From positions 125,422 through 189,421 of the forward strand of contig NW_013171825.1 of assembly GCF_000151665.1 (NCBI RefSeq): a DNA stretch of 64,000 nucleotides, given 5' to 3'. Both the position numbers and the translations under genes were made by a program. Below the pieces are notes generated by a model. It did not search any database. It worked only from the letters and a program-made list of their open reading frames with translations, and had not been told where the DNA came from. Source of the DNA: Blastocystis hominis (taxonomy: Eukaryota; Sar; Bigyra; Opalinata; Blastocystidae). Shown here piece by piece: positions 24,301 to 35,271 of this stretch (the first letter of the stretch is position 1; each line of letters opens with the position of its first letter).

Positions 24301-27300
24301 CCTCCACCTCCCCGATCGTCTCGATCCACACGCCCTCGTTCCCGTAGAACGCCGCCGCGGAGGGCACCGGCGCCTCCGGACTCTGCGCCAAGCACCGCAC
24401 GGTCGCGGGGATCGAGGGCGACACGCTGAGCCGCACGGACGTCGCCGAGGCCGAATAAGACAGCACGGTCAGCGACGGCGGGATCGTGAGCGTCTCCACG
24501 ACCCACGTTAGATTCTCGCGGGGATTGACCATGGCGAGCCCCTCGAAGGTCTCTCCGTAGCACCAGAGGCGGTACTCGGTAACGGGCTGCAGCCCGGTAA
24601 CGAGCAGCTCGTTCAGCACGTCGCGCGCGATGGTGAAGCGCTGGCCAGTCTTCATGTCGCCCACAGAGGGCATGTTGGTGTAGCTGGGCTCCACGACGAG
24701 GCACCACATGAAAGCGGAGCGGTCGGAGAACAGAGGGAGGAGCACCGCGTTGTACAGCGGAGCGGGCTCGTCAAAGAAGAACTCGGGCGGTCTGGACGGG
24801 GTTCGAATCACGTGGGAGGCGTTGGTCAGCACCAAATCCAGCAGCGAATCCGTGTGCATCACGCACTGCACCAGATACTCGCGGTCGTCTTCCGCGGGGA
24901 TGTGCAGCGAGTAGGGAACGTTCGATGTGACATTGCCGCACACGCCGGGCTGCGCGTCCAGCTGGCAGCAGAGCTCGCCGTGGCGGTTGATAGTCACGTC
25001 CACGACCACTTCGGTCATCGAAGCGTTGAGTCGGAGCGTCCAGCTGACCTCCTCGAGCAGCGTGCGCACTTCGAACCGCGTCGACGCGATCGAGTTCGCC
25101 GCGGCGTCGCCATAGAAATCCTCCGCGTAGCAATATCCGAAGTACGTGGTGTTCGGGAACACGTTCGTGATGATCTTCTTGCCGTTCTCCTGGCCTTCTT
25201 CCAAGACCAGCGGCTCCGTCGTCTTCAACTCGACCGCAGTCGGCACCACATCCGTCTCTCCGACCTTGCACCACACATATCCGCCGCGCTGCTCGTTATT
25301 CACCAGCACCGTGATCATTCGGTAGTCCGCGCCCGCCGCCTCGATCACCAGATTGTACGGAACGATATCGATCGTGTACAGGCGACGCATCATCTCCGAG
25401 ACGGATGTCAAGGGCTCCGCGCCGGCCTCGCTTCGGAACCAGTAATACACATCGTATTGCGTGATGGGCTGCAGTCCGCGGATCACCGCGCGGCATGGCG
25501 TCCTGCCCTCGCACGTGTAGTTCTGTCCCGAGGCCAGGATCTGCGAGACGGAGGGCGCAGTGGTCATCGCGAGGCGCGGTAGGAACCAGATCGTCGCGGT
25601 GATGTCGAACTGGATCATCGCCGATAAGTAGTACGTCGATGCAGAGAAGATCATGGATTGAATCACGGGGATCGGCACTAGACGTCATCCCGCACACCCC
25701 GATCGCCTACGACAAGCGGACATATCGGGCTCTCCCCAGCGCGCATCCAGCGAGCAGGTTCGGTTCTTGAATCCTCGATAGCCGTCTCCGCACGCCACGG
25801 TGGCCGTCTGGTTCGGGTAGGTCAGCGGCCATTCATTGTCCGCCTCGCAGTAATTCGGTCCTACCGCTCATTTCCCGCTCTCCCTCGCCTACTGCATCCG
25901 CTCGAATCGGGCTCATCCCAGGTCTGGTCCTCTCGGCAATACCGCGTGATCTCGCCCAGCAGATCGCCTCCGCACGGCTTCCTCGCCGTCGTCAGCGTGT
26001 TCGTCGTCGGCCAGATCCCGTCCGCCGCGCAGTGCAGCCGCGTGCACGTCGACATGTCCGGCTCCTCCCACACCGCCTCGTTCGAGCAGTGTCGCTTATA
26101 CGTTCCGCTGTACCCCACAGGACACGCCACCTCCGCGGTCTGTCCGAACCCCGTGGCCGGCCAATCGCCCTCCTGCGGACACTTCTTCTCCGTGCACAGG
26201 TCCTGCACCGGGCCCCACACGCCCGTCACCAAGCACTCGCGCCGCATCGAGCCTTCGTACCCCGGCAGACACGGCAGCACCGCGGTCTCCAGCGCGTTGG
26301 TGGTCGGCCAGAGCCCATCGCCCACGCACACGATCTGCGAGCACTTGCTGTCGTCCACGTCCGCCCACACGCCTCCCTCGCCGCAGTAGCGCGACTTCTG
26401 CCCGCGCCAGCCCTCGCCGCAGCCGAAGATCAGCGTGCTCCCGATCGGAGTCTGCGGCCACTCGCCGTCGGCGGGGCAGCTGTGCGCCACGCACTCCGAC
26501 TGGTCCACCGCGCCCCACTGCGAGTTCGCGCGGCACTCGCGGTACTGCGTGCCCGTCGCGTAGGACGGGCAAGGGATCGCCGCGAAGGTTCCTCGCGGGG
26601 TTTCGGGCCAGGGGTCCTCGGCGGTGCACACCAGGCGGACTAGAAGGGAGGAGACACGAGCGGTGCGTACTGCAGTTCGCGAGATTAACTTCGTCCCACA
26701 CGCCCGCCGCGCTGCAGTAGCGCAGCGAGAAGCCAGTGTAGCCTTCGGGGCAGGAGCCGCTGCGCGTGTCGCCGGGCGCCGTGTAGGGCCACTGCCCGTC
26801 CTCCGGACAGAGCACCGTGTCTAGAGAGCATCGCTGGATCGAGGGACGCCCTACAGCACGCGTTCGGGTCGCCCTCCCATTGGCCGTCGTAGTTGCACGT
26901 CAGAATCGAATAGCCGCCGTCGCACGTGCGCACCTGCACCTCGCCCGCGCGCCGACTCTCCCACTCGCCGAACGCCGGGCACCAAATCTCCTCTACCCGT
27001 CACTCCCGATCCGCGCGGCTACCGCACTGACTGCGATCGGCCTCGCCCCACACGCCCTCCATCGAGCAGGAGCGCGTCTGTTCTCCTCGATAGCCGCGGC
27101 CGCACGCGATCGTCTGCGCCGTGCCCGCGTTGGTCTTCGGCCAGTCGCCGTCTTCGGGGCAGGTCAGCACTTCTATCCGTCAGTGCCGCGCCGCCAGCAC
27201 GCACCGCAGTTGTACTGCGTCTCGCCCCACACGCCGTCGCCGCAGTACCGATCGATGGTGCCGTTGAATCCCGCGGGACAGGGCTTCTGCGCGGTGGTGA

Positions 27301-30300
27301 GCGAGGGCGTAAGTGGCCAGTCGTTATCGGGCAGACATTGCTTGCGCACTAGACGTGACCCACGGCGAAGAAGTGAAGCCTACCGCAGTAGCGATCGTTG
27401 ACTTCGGACCACTGTCCGTTGGCGTAGCAGGTTCGATACATGTTTCCGGAGTACCCGGTCGGGCAGGGAATCATCAGATTGTACGTCGAGTGCACCGTCT
27501 CCGGCCACAGCCCGTCCGCAGGACACGTCAGCACGCCTACGCCCTCAGCCTCTCTCTCTCTTCACTCCCCTACTGCACCCCGATTCATCCACCGGGCCCC
27601 AGCTTCCATCGCTCAAGCACGTTCGGTTGCGGTTCCCGGTGAACCCCGACGAGCACGGCAGCGTCGCGGTCTGTCCCGCTCCGGTGGCCGGCCATCCCTC
27701 GAACTCCACGCACCACACCGAGACTAGTCGTCACGCCGCCTTCGCTCCCCCACAGCAGTACGACGTGATCTCCGGGCCCCACTCGCCCGTCGCGTAGCAC
27801 TCGCGCCGAATGTACCCAAACCCGACCTCGCAGGGCTTCAGCGCGGTCAGGCCCGCGCGCGTCCGCTCCCATCCGTTCTCCGCCTCGCACCACAGCTGCA
27901 CTGCCCTTCACGCTTCGCCCGCACCCCTACCGCACGCGTCATCCAGGATCGGTCCCCAGGTCTGGTTCGCGTAGCAGTACCGCGTCTGCGTCCCCACGAT
28001 TCCCACACCGCAGGGAATTTCCCGGTTCGTGTTGATGTTGGTCTCCGGCCAGCCCTGATCCGCGGGACACGTCGGAATCGCCACTACCCTCAACGCTCTC
28101 TCCCTCCCCTACCGCACTGCGACACGTCCACGCTCGTCCACACGCCGTAAATCGAGCACGTGCCCGTCATCATGCCCTCGTAGTGCTCGCCGCACGGCAC
28201 TTCCAGCGTCGTGCCCGCGGGCGTCTCGGGCAGTCCGCCCATGGCCGGGCAGACCAGCTGCTCGCACTCGGAGTCGTCCACGCTGCTCCACACGCCCTGC
28301 GCGTTGCAGGTTCGGTACAGATAGCCCGTGTAGCCGGGCCCGCAGGGTCTGCGCAGCGTGGTCTCGATGGGCGTCGTCGCCCACTCCCCGTCCGCCAGGC
28401 AGCCGCGGTCGTAGCAGTCGCTGTAGTCGGGCACTTCCCACGCTCCCGTCGCAGAGCAGGTTCGATGGCTCGCGCCGAACTGTCCTTCAGGGCACGGTCC
28501 CGGGATCGTGAGTCCCGCCAGGGTCCGCTCCCACACGCCCTCCTCGGGGCAGAAGATCTGCTGGCAGGCCGCGTAGTTCGCCGCGCCCCACACGCCCTCC
28601 GGCGAGCAGAACCGCGTGATGAAGCCCTCCTCGCCGATCGGGCAGGGAATCATCGCCGTCGAATTGGCCGCCGTCTGCGCCCAGATCCCGTCCTCCTCGC
28701 AGAACAGCTGCGCTACCGCTCACTCCTCGCCCTCTCTCCCTACTGCAGTTATAGATCGGCTCGCCCCACACCGCGCCCAGCAGGCAGAACCGCGTGATCG
28801 ATCCCGTCAGTCCGCTTCCGCACGGCTTCGTCACCGAGTCGCCCTCGTACGCCGCGCTCCACCCGTCTTCCGCGGGACACACCTCCTTCGGCACTACTCC
28901 TCACCGCGGTTCGCCGCGCCTACCGCACGCCGACGCCGTTTCCTCCTCCCAGACGCCGTCCGCGTTGCAGAACCGCTGCTTCTCTCCGAAGTACCCCGTT
29001 CCGCACGGCAGCAGCGCCGTCGACAGCGCCGGCGTTTCCGGCCAGCCGCCTTCCGCGGGACACATGCGCTGCACTAGAGGTCACCGCGGTTCGGCGCGCC
29101 TACCGCAGATGGAGCGGTCGGGCACGCCCCAGTTTCCGTTGTCGTCGCAGACGCGCGTCTGCGTGCCGATGAACCCCGCGCCGCAGTCGATGGTGACCTC
29201 GGTCATCGACGGCGTCTGCGGCCACTCGCCCGTCGCGGGGCACTGGTTCCGCTCTGCGCGTCAGGCCTCTCCGCTTCTCCCACCGCACTCGTCGCTCGGC
29301 GCGCCCCAGACGCCCTCCCAGTCGCACCAGCGGCGAATGGCGCCGCTGTAGCCGCGCGCGCAGGGCTGCTCGGCGAAGGAGCCCGCGGCGGTGGCGGGCC
29401 AGTCGCCCTCAGCGACGCAGCGGAGCGTGTCGGTGGTGATGAAGAAGGTGGTGGAGGCGATGGACTGCTCCGAAGGCACCTGCTTCAGGTCCTCCGCGTA
29501 GAGCGACACCGCGTACTCCGTGGCGTTCTGCAGCGAATCGAACGTTAAAACGAAGGGCTCGTAGCGCGCCACGCGGTCCGGGACCGACAGCTTCACTTGG
29601 GACACCGAGGGGTAGGCGTAGTCGGGCGAGTGAACCGCGGTGAAGTTGTAGACGTCGGCGCGGACGTTGGACATCGCGGAGATCGAAATGGAGTTGTAGG
29701 TCACCGTGTTGCCCAGGTAGGACAGGAACGGCGGTTCTAGGCGTGAGAAAACCGCGGGAGAGCCACCTGCGAGGGTGATCACGTGACGCTCGGTCGATTC
29801 GAAGGGAGTGCTCATGGCGACTTGATGCTCGTCTTCGGCCACGCAGAACGTGTAGTAGTCCGTGTTGGGCTCGAGATTGCCGATGTAGTAGTTTGAAACC
29901 ACGTGCGCCACCGCAGCAATGCCCTGGATTCCAGCGTACACACCCTCCACCGTCGCGTAGTCTTTCTCTTCCTCACGGTAGGCGCGGCACCAGATGGTTC
30001 CTGCAGAAGTCAATGAGTACTGTAAAATTATTGACTCTTTCTGAGGAATGTAATCAATGATGGATAAAACAGGAGCAGTGGCTAGCGGTGAGATCGACAC
30101 CAAGAGGGGAACGAGCTGTCGTAGTGGCAGCGCGAACGATACGAGCCGGGCTCGAGACAGCGCCCGTCGTGCTCCGGCCAGTGATGTATAGGTTGTAGGA
30201 TGATCTAGATTGCAATTCTTCAACAAATATGGATTTCTGCACGCCGGCAGTAACATTTCCCGAAAAACCATAATTTATGATTGAAGAATCGTCAGGAGCT

Positions 30301-30485
30301 ATCTGCACTTCCGTAGGAAGTGGGTACACATAAACGATGCCGTCTTGGCTCATTTGAACAGGAACTTCAATGTAGTAATCTCCAACGACCAGGTCCCTCA
30401 CAACCAGAAGGGGCTCTGATTGAGCTATTCCGATCACTCCAAAAATTCAAATCCTACCGAAAACGGAAATCACTAAAAGAAGCAT
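21359..30485 (-). CDS. Giant modular type I surface protein: Cys-rich (CCP-like) modules, fibronectin-like repeats, EGF-like modules, TM, repetitive tail
   Basis: Eighteen exons from 30485 to 21359, 17 introns (29-37 nt, one of 61 nt at 30082-30142), 2852 residues. Exon 1 codes the signal peptide MLLLVISVF, joined by a 33-nt intron. Residues about 15-320 are beta-rich repeats (fibronectin-like YNLYITG, YTFCVAED). Residues about 320-1410 hold about 22 Cys-rich modules of about 50 residues (C--GDWP-T--G-T---PC--GY-G---R-C---G-W--V----C); most are single 150-nt exons flanked by phase-1 introns. Residues about 1415-2300 are more fibronectin-like repeats, then two EGF-like modules (CNGQGVCSDGESCACAQGF), a Cys-rich knot, a TM helix (about 2585-2610, WIVLIVLLAVLLVCIVALIG), a coiled-coil-prone stretch and a Pro/Glu repeat tail. 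Likely adhesion or recognition at the cell surface. Stop TAG; GC-rich relative to flanks. Confidence 0.88.
21637..21712 (+). repeat. Nine-base minisatellite coding Pro-Ile-Glu
   Basis: About eight near-perfect copies of GGGCTCGAT on +, read on the minus strand as PIE units in the cytoplasmic tail of the large receptor. Adjacent QPVEQ-type repeats (21430-21590) look like older, diverged copies. Confidence 0.92.
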
Positions 30486-30684
30486 TAGAATCTACCGGTG
30501 AATCTCGAAAATTAGGTGCTACATAGTGGTGACTGCACAACATCCTGATATGCCTTTTAAAATACTAACCAAACCTGTTCGCTGAAACTCCCTACCTAAC
30601 GTAACACACTTTTTTACACAATTCTATAAATAAGCCAAGAGAGTGCGTTTTCTCAAACAAACAAGCCATGAGCACACAAGTCCT

Positions 30685-32506
30685 TCACTCACTTTTCAAA
30701 GAGCGTTGCATCGATTCTGCCAACACACGCAACGCCTCCAGATTTCCCTCTGTCAGCAACTGCAGCCATCGCTTTGATTCCTCGAACGTCGATTTGAGCT
30801 GGAGCGACTATTCCACTCATCCCCTTTTTACCTCTCCTACCTTTGAGAAATACCGTTTCGCACTGTCCAAATCCTCCAAGAAATACGCACACACACCCAT
30901 ATTAAACCACGTTACGTGATGCTGACTCACCATATCATTACTCTCTTCAAACAGCTCCAACGCCGTCTGATAGTCTCCAATCCCCATATACAACCTCCCC
31001 AGCTCAAAACACACATCATTGCTCCCCGCGCTGTGCGTAATATGATCGCGAATCAGCCCCAAATCCACCCGCACATTCCCGCGATTCCCCGCGGCACTCG
31101 GCTGCGCCAGCAGCCGATTCCGATACTTCCAGAACACATCCGCATCTCCACAACTCAGCCGCAGCAGATAGAAGATGGCCTGCGCGGAGAGCGAGGTTTC
31201 TGCGGAGAGCGACGTCATCAAATCGAAGTACGTCGACGGCGTCACCTCGCTCAGCGACACCTTCGCCCACCGCAGCGTGCGCCGCAGCCTCGCTTCCTTC
31301 AGTCCGAACGCCACGATCCCCGCCTACGGCTCACCTCTCCTTCTCTCCTCTACGCGAAACCCCTCGCTCAGCGCGCTCACACGCGCGAAACCCCCGCGCC
31401 GCGCCGCCAGCTCCGCCAGCAGCGGGAAATTCACAGGCATCCGGGCAAAGCCCGACACCGTCAGCGACGGATCCGCGGTTAACCGAGGGTCCTCCGCCGA
31501 GAAAACGCCCTCGTCGGCGATGAGGAAAATCCCGCGGTTTTCGCTCCAGGCGAGGGCGTTGGTGAGGAAGGAGCCGGCCACCGCGGGGATGGTGAGGATT
31601 CGCGCGTAGGGCGACTGGGAAGTGTGGATGGAGGGGCCGAAAAGCGGCCACCAGGGAAGCGACTCGGGGTCGGCAATTCCCTCGTATTCCCAGGAAAAAC
31701 TGATTTGTTGAAACAAAAAAAAGGGAAATACTGGAAGTCGAGCGAGGAGGGCGCCTGGTAGACGGAGAGATTCCCGCGGGAGAGGGTCTGCTCGACCTTG
31801 ATGACGTCCTGGGGGAGCGTGGAGAGCACGCAGCTGCAGAGGAAGAAGGGAGGGATGAGAAGGGAGTCGGGCGAGATGGAGAGATGGGAGTTTAGAAGGA
31901 TTAAATCGGTGTCTGCAGCGCAGTCGAAGACCGCGAAGTCGAGGTAGCCCATCCGGGCGAATTGGGAGAGGTAGGGGTCGCGCTGCCACAGCGAGACGTA
32001 GTCCTTGCAGCAGTCGGAAACCACGTAGACGAAGGGAGGGTGGTCGCTCGACGGCCAGTGCTCTTTCATTTCTAACAGGCTGTACATGATGAGGTAGCTG
32101 AGTTTGCCGAAGCCTGCGCCGATATCGATGACATACATCGGCTCGGAGGTGTCGTTGGAGGGATTGCTGTACCAGTCTAGCACATATCCCATTATTACAT
32201 TCGCGTAGGCCTGCAATTGAGTCGCAGACTGCAAGCTGTACTTTCGCTATGAAGGAATTACATGACACGGAAAATTCGGTAGCGTTGCTTCCATTCGGCC
32301 CTGTGGGCAAGGAATTGAAATACTCGCGCTGGTTTCTCCATATCATCGAATTGAGAATCGGCTGCTGCTTTTCCAATACAAATGAACCCAGAGATTCGTC
32401 TGCTGTGATTCCCAGCTGCTCGCTGGTCTCATTTACAGTTGTATCCTACAAAATTACGCAAAAAACCAGTACACACGCCACTTGAACAATCTAACAAATT
32501 ACCCAT
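30685..32506 (-). CDS. SAM-methyltransferase-like plus tetratricopeptide-repeat protein
   Basis: Exons (-) 32506-32477, 32445-32242, 32210-31732, 31699-31354, 31323-30841, 30807-30685; introns 30-33 nt; 554 residues. Residues about 75-190 show a Rossmann methyltransferase start, YVIDIGAGFGKLSYL (motif I) followed by YVVSDCCKDYV (motif II-like acidic turn). The middle is unassigned. The C-terminal third is helical and TPR-like: SNDVCFELGRLYMGIGDYQTALELF, then TWFNMGVCAYFLEDLDSAKRYF. Such methyltransferase-TPR proteins occur in bacteria and some protists; substrate unknown. ATG32506 is joined by a 31-nt intron and precedes a frame open to the conserved part. TGA 30685-30687, TGTTTGTT at 30656-30663. 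Confidence 0.75.
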
Positions 32507-32728
32507 TCTTCCGCAAAGGTATTCCAATAAACAGAAATTAAAAAACCGAAAAACAGAAAGGATGGACACGGAATAGTGAAGTTGCTTGTTTGTCAACCTT
32601 CTATTTCAATATATATATATAAAATTGTGTTTGAGTTGTTGTGAAAGAAGGATTCTTTTTAATTTGCTGTACTCATTTATGCACACTTCGCACTTTCCCT
32701 CCAAACGAAAAACGGCGCTGTTCACATA
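32507..32728. promoter_or_regulatory. Divergent promoter region with TATA-like repeat
   Basis: 222 bp between the methyltransferase-TPR gene (-) and the ARM-like gene (+). An ATATATATATATAAAA stretch lies at about 32609-32624. Promoter role inferred from position only. Confidence 0.45.
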
Positions 32729-33669
32729 ATGCAACCGAATCATTCCAGTGACGTTTATGTATCGCTCATCCAGCGTGAACTGGCTGTTCTAAACAAAAAA
32801 ATCGCAAAACTCTGCACTGTGAACCGGCAATTGATTTCGCAGACAGAAAGCAGTGAGGAAAAATATCGAGGCCATGACTTTGTTCTTTCCGTGGATTCTC
32901 TCAGTGCCTTGTTACTCATCCTGTACAAACTCGCAGAAAGCTTTCATGTTTATAGATGGACTCTCACAGGCGATCCGAACAGCATGACGGAACTGTCCTA
33001 TCTGGACGAGTCTCTCTTGTCTCATATCGCTCTTCTCCTTCAGTACCTTTTTCTTTCTTTTTCGTCGAATGACCAACAGGTTTTCATTTTCACGCATTTC
33101 AACTCGCATCCAATCCTCCTCTCTCACCAATGACGATCTCTCTCTCCTCCAAAACAGTTGCGGTGTTCTGGGCAATTTCTGCAGCATCCCAAAAGGAATT
33201 CGCACACTTCGGCAGCTCTCCATCCTTCCCTCCATCACCACTCTCATCGCACATGCACATTCTCTCAACTCACAGCGAACCATCGACGTTCTCCTTTGGT
33301 CTCTCGAGAATTTCGCAGCCTCCACCGAAGGAAGCGAGCAAATCCGACACTCGCAAGTGCCCTTCGCATTGATTCACTTTCTGCTTCATCCCTATCTGCA
33401 GTACGATCTAGAAAGCAATTCTCCTAATAATCAGAGACACGTTGCAGCTATCGCACCAAGCACTCGTATCCATCTTTGTAATTGGTGCGTTCACTTTCTT
33501 GTTGTGACGTATAGTGAGGACAGTCGTTCAACAAGCGGCACAGGGAGACGAACAGAAGCAATTATGCGCGCAACTACGAGCTCTGTCGCTCCATCCCGAG
33601 AATCCCCGCCTAGCACCTGTGAGAGAACATGTTCTCAGTCTAAATCGATTTTTGTACACTTCTTTGTAA
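32729..33669 (+). CDS. Coiled-coil plus armadillo-like helical protein, unknown function
   Basis: Exons 32729-33042, 33080-33477, 33515-33669, both introns 37 nt; 288 residues. Residues 1-50 are heptad-like and charged (IQRELAVLNKKIAKL). The middle looks like armadillo/HEAT helices: LLQNSCGVLGNFCSIPKGIRTL and TIDVLLWSLENFAASTEGSEQI. The C-terminus is helical (LCAQLRALSLHPENPRLAPVRE). No catalytic motif. Stop TAA 33667-33669 is only 33 bp from the stop of the convergent MRPL47 gene; no TGTTTGTT follows, so its 3' end must use another signal or overlap its neighbour. Confidence 0.72.
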
Positions 33670-33702
33670 TAAACATGCGTCATAAAAGCACATTGAAAAC
33701 CA

Positions 33703-34122
33703 CTATTCAACCAATTTGGATACAGACTCCGTTTGCTCCTCTGCGTTACTCATCTCTCTCTGTAGTCTCTCGTACTCGATCTTTCTCTCTCCCAATACTC
33801 CCTTTAAGCGCTTCATAGAGAGTTTCACCTTGTGTAAACGTTCAGGGTGTACCATTGCAACATTGCGAGATTCACAATCGTACTTTTCAGTGAGAAGCGC
33901 GTTTCGCTCCTTCAATAGCACATACCACAACTTGTGCAAATCGTCAAAGCTCTTCAGACGAAGCTCCGAAGATTTCCAAGCTCTTCCTATCCATCACTCA
34001 TCTCCACGCGAAATCCCACCGTAAACGACATCCTTTCCAGCTACACTCGTTTGGCTCACGAACTCCTCCAACCCGCGCTTGGGAATAATACTTGCGACAG
34101 CAGCAAGACGTCGGAAGCTCAT
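33703..34122 (-). CDS. MRPL47: Mitochondrial large-subunit ribosomal protein uL29m (MRPL47)
   Basis: Exons 34122-34020 and 33986-33703 with a 33-nt intron; 128 residues. N-terminal presequence-like MSFRRLAAVASIIPKR, then GLEEF, GRAWKSSELRLKSFDDLHKLWY and VLLKERNALLTEKY, the diagnostic MRP-L47 block, and a helical C-terminus. Start ATG34122 places the basic presequence first; an upstream extension in this frame is the open 3' continuation of the UNG gene and was not used. A TGTTTATT variant lies 23 bases past TAG 33703-33705. Confidence 0.93.
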
Positions 34123-34205
34123 AGACGGAACAAAACCACAAAATGGAGAATTGTGAGATTCCAAAAATTCGGTCGATTTTTCCTTCCTATCCAAACATTG
34201 CGTAA

Positions 34206-34213
34206 AACAAACA
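34206..34213 (-). terminator. TGTTTGTT 3'-end motif of UNG (stop-creating)
   Basis: Exact motif on the minus strand; spacer TTCA after the T at 34218, codon position 1 of the UNG frame. Confidence 0.8.
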
Positions 34214-34217
34214 TGAA

Positions 34218-35249
34218 AATTATCCACACTCCAATCGATCTCTTCGAGTCCGTGCTCCTTCAAGTATTTATTCGTCAGAGAAAAGTGGTGGTGGTCGAAA
34301 AACTTCTCTCCCTTAAATGCAGACAGGGGCGACGGCTAGACATTACTTTTGTATTCGATTCGCTACATGCGCCGATTTTAACACAAGGTGGCGCGTCGTA
34401 TCCACGACAGCTCCCTTCTCTTGGGCAGGTTTTCCCCACAGAAGAAACACGACATTTTTCTTCTTGTCGCTCACTTCTTTGATTACATTGTCCGTAAACG
34501 TCTCCCAGCCCTTCTTCTTATGCGAATTCGCCTTGTGGGCGCGCACAGTCAGACAGGCATTGAGGAGTAACACGCCCTGCTTTGCCCAGTGCACCAGCGA
34601 GCCGTGCTTTGGAATTGGAAGACCGAGATCGCTGTGGATTTCCGTGTAAATGTTGCGAAGCGAGGGAGGAATTGGAATTCCCTTGTTGACTGAAAAGCAC
34701 AAACCTTGCGCCTGGATGTGACGTAAAACGCATAAAGAACGTACCTGACGGTCATCATGATACGGATCTTGACCAATAATCACCACTTTCACGTTTTCCC
34801 ACGGACAGTACACAAACGCGTTAAAAACTTCCGGACGAGGAGGGAAAATCTTTTCTCCGGCTTTTTCCTCCTTTTCTAAAAATGCCTCCATTTTACACCA
34901 TTCGTTCAAATTACCAGAAGCGATTTGAAATACGATTTGGAAGCTTCCTTGGCAATGAACTCGCCCCACGTTCCACTAACACCCGAGCGGAAGGGACCGA
35001 TCCAGCTTGTACATGGCTTTTGGTCCTCTTCCGATACCGGCTCTTGTTTCTTTTTGTCCTGAACCTCCGATTGCTTGAAGGGCGGTTCATTCTATACTAT
35101 ACGCTCAATTTTTATTGTACAGTAACATGCTTTGCAATGTCTTGCGTAAAAACAGCTAGAATGAAACACTTTTCCGAAATCGTACGTTGCACTCGTTTTG
35201 CAGAAGCTTTGAAGAACACTTCCATTGTCTTCTGGGTCGCTCGCTCCAT
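34218..35249 (-). CDS. UNG: Uracil-DNA glycosylase, family 1
   Basis: Removes uracil from DNA in base-excision repair. Exons (-) 35249-35186, 35155-35121, 35091-34915, 34885-34745, 34711-34367, 34335-34218; introns 29-33 nt; 293 residues. Seen: PIP box near the start (QKTMEVFF, PCNA contact), FNAFVYCPWENVKVV, catalytic GQDPYHDD, QGLCFSV, GVLLLNACLTVR, VVFLLWGKPAQ and, after a 31-nt intron, the leucine-loop motif HPSPLSA. The frame has no stop before the next gene's ATG; the T at 34218 is codon position 1, four bases before TGTTTGTT, so the stop is made by polyadenylation and the protein ends about IDWSVDN. Without the last intron the active-site loop would be lost. Confidence 0.95.
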
Positions 35250-35271
35250 TTTCCAACAAACACGCAAACAA

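Noticed and set aside
30082-30142. Two introns or a retained exon in place of one 61-nt intron in the receptor gene
   Set aside because: A 27-nt donor-acceptor pair exists but leads to a stop; only the 61-nt excision keeps frame. It stays the one unusually long intron.
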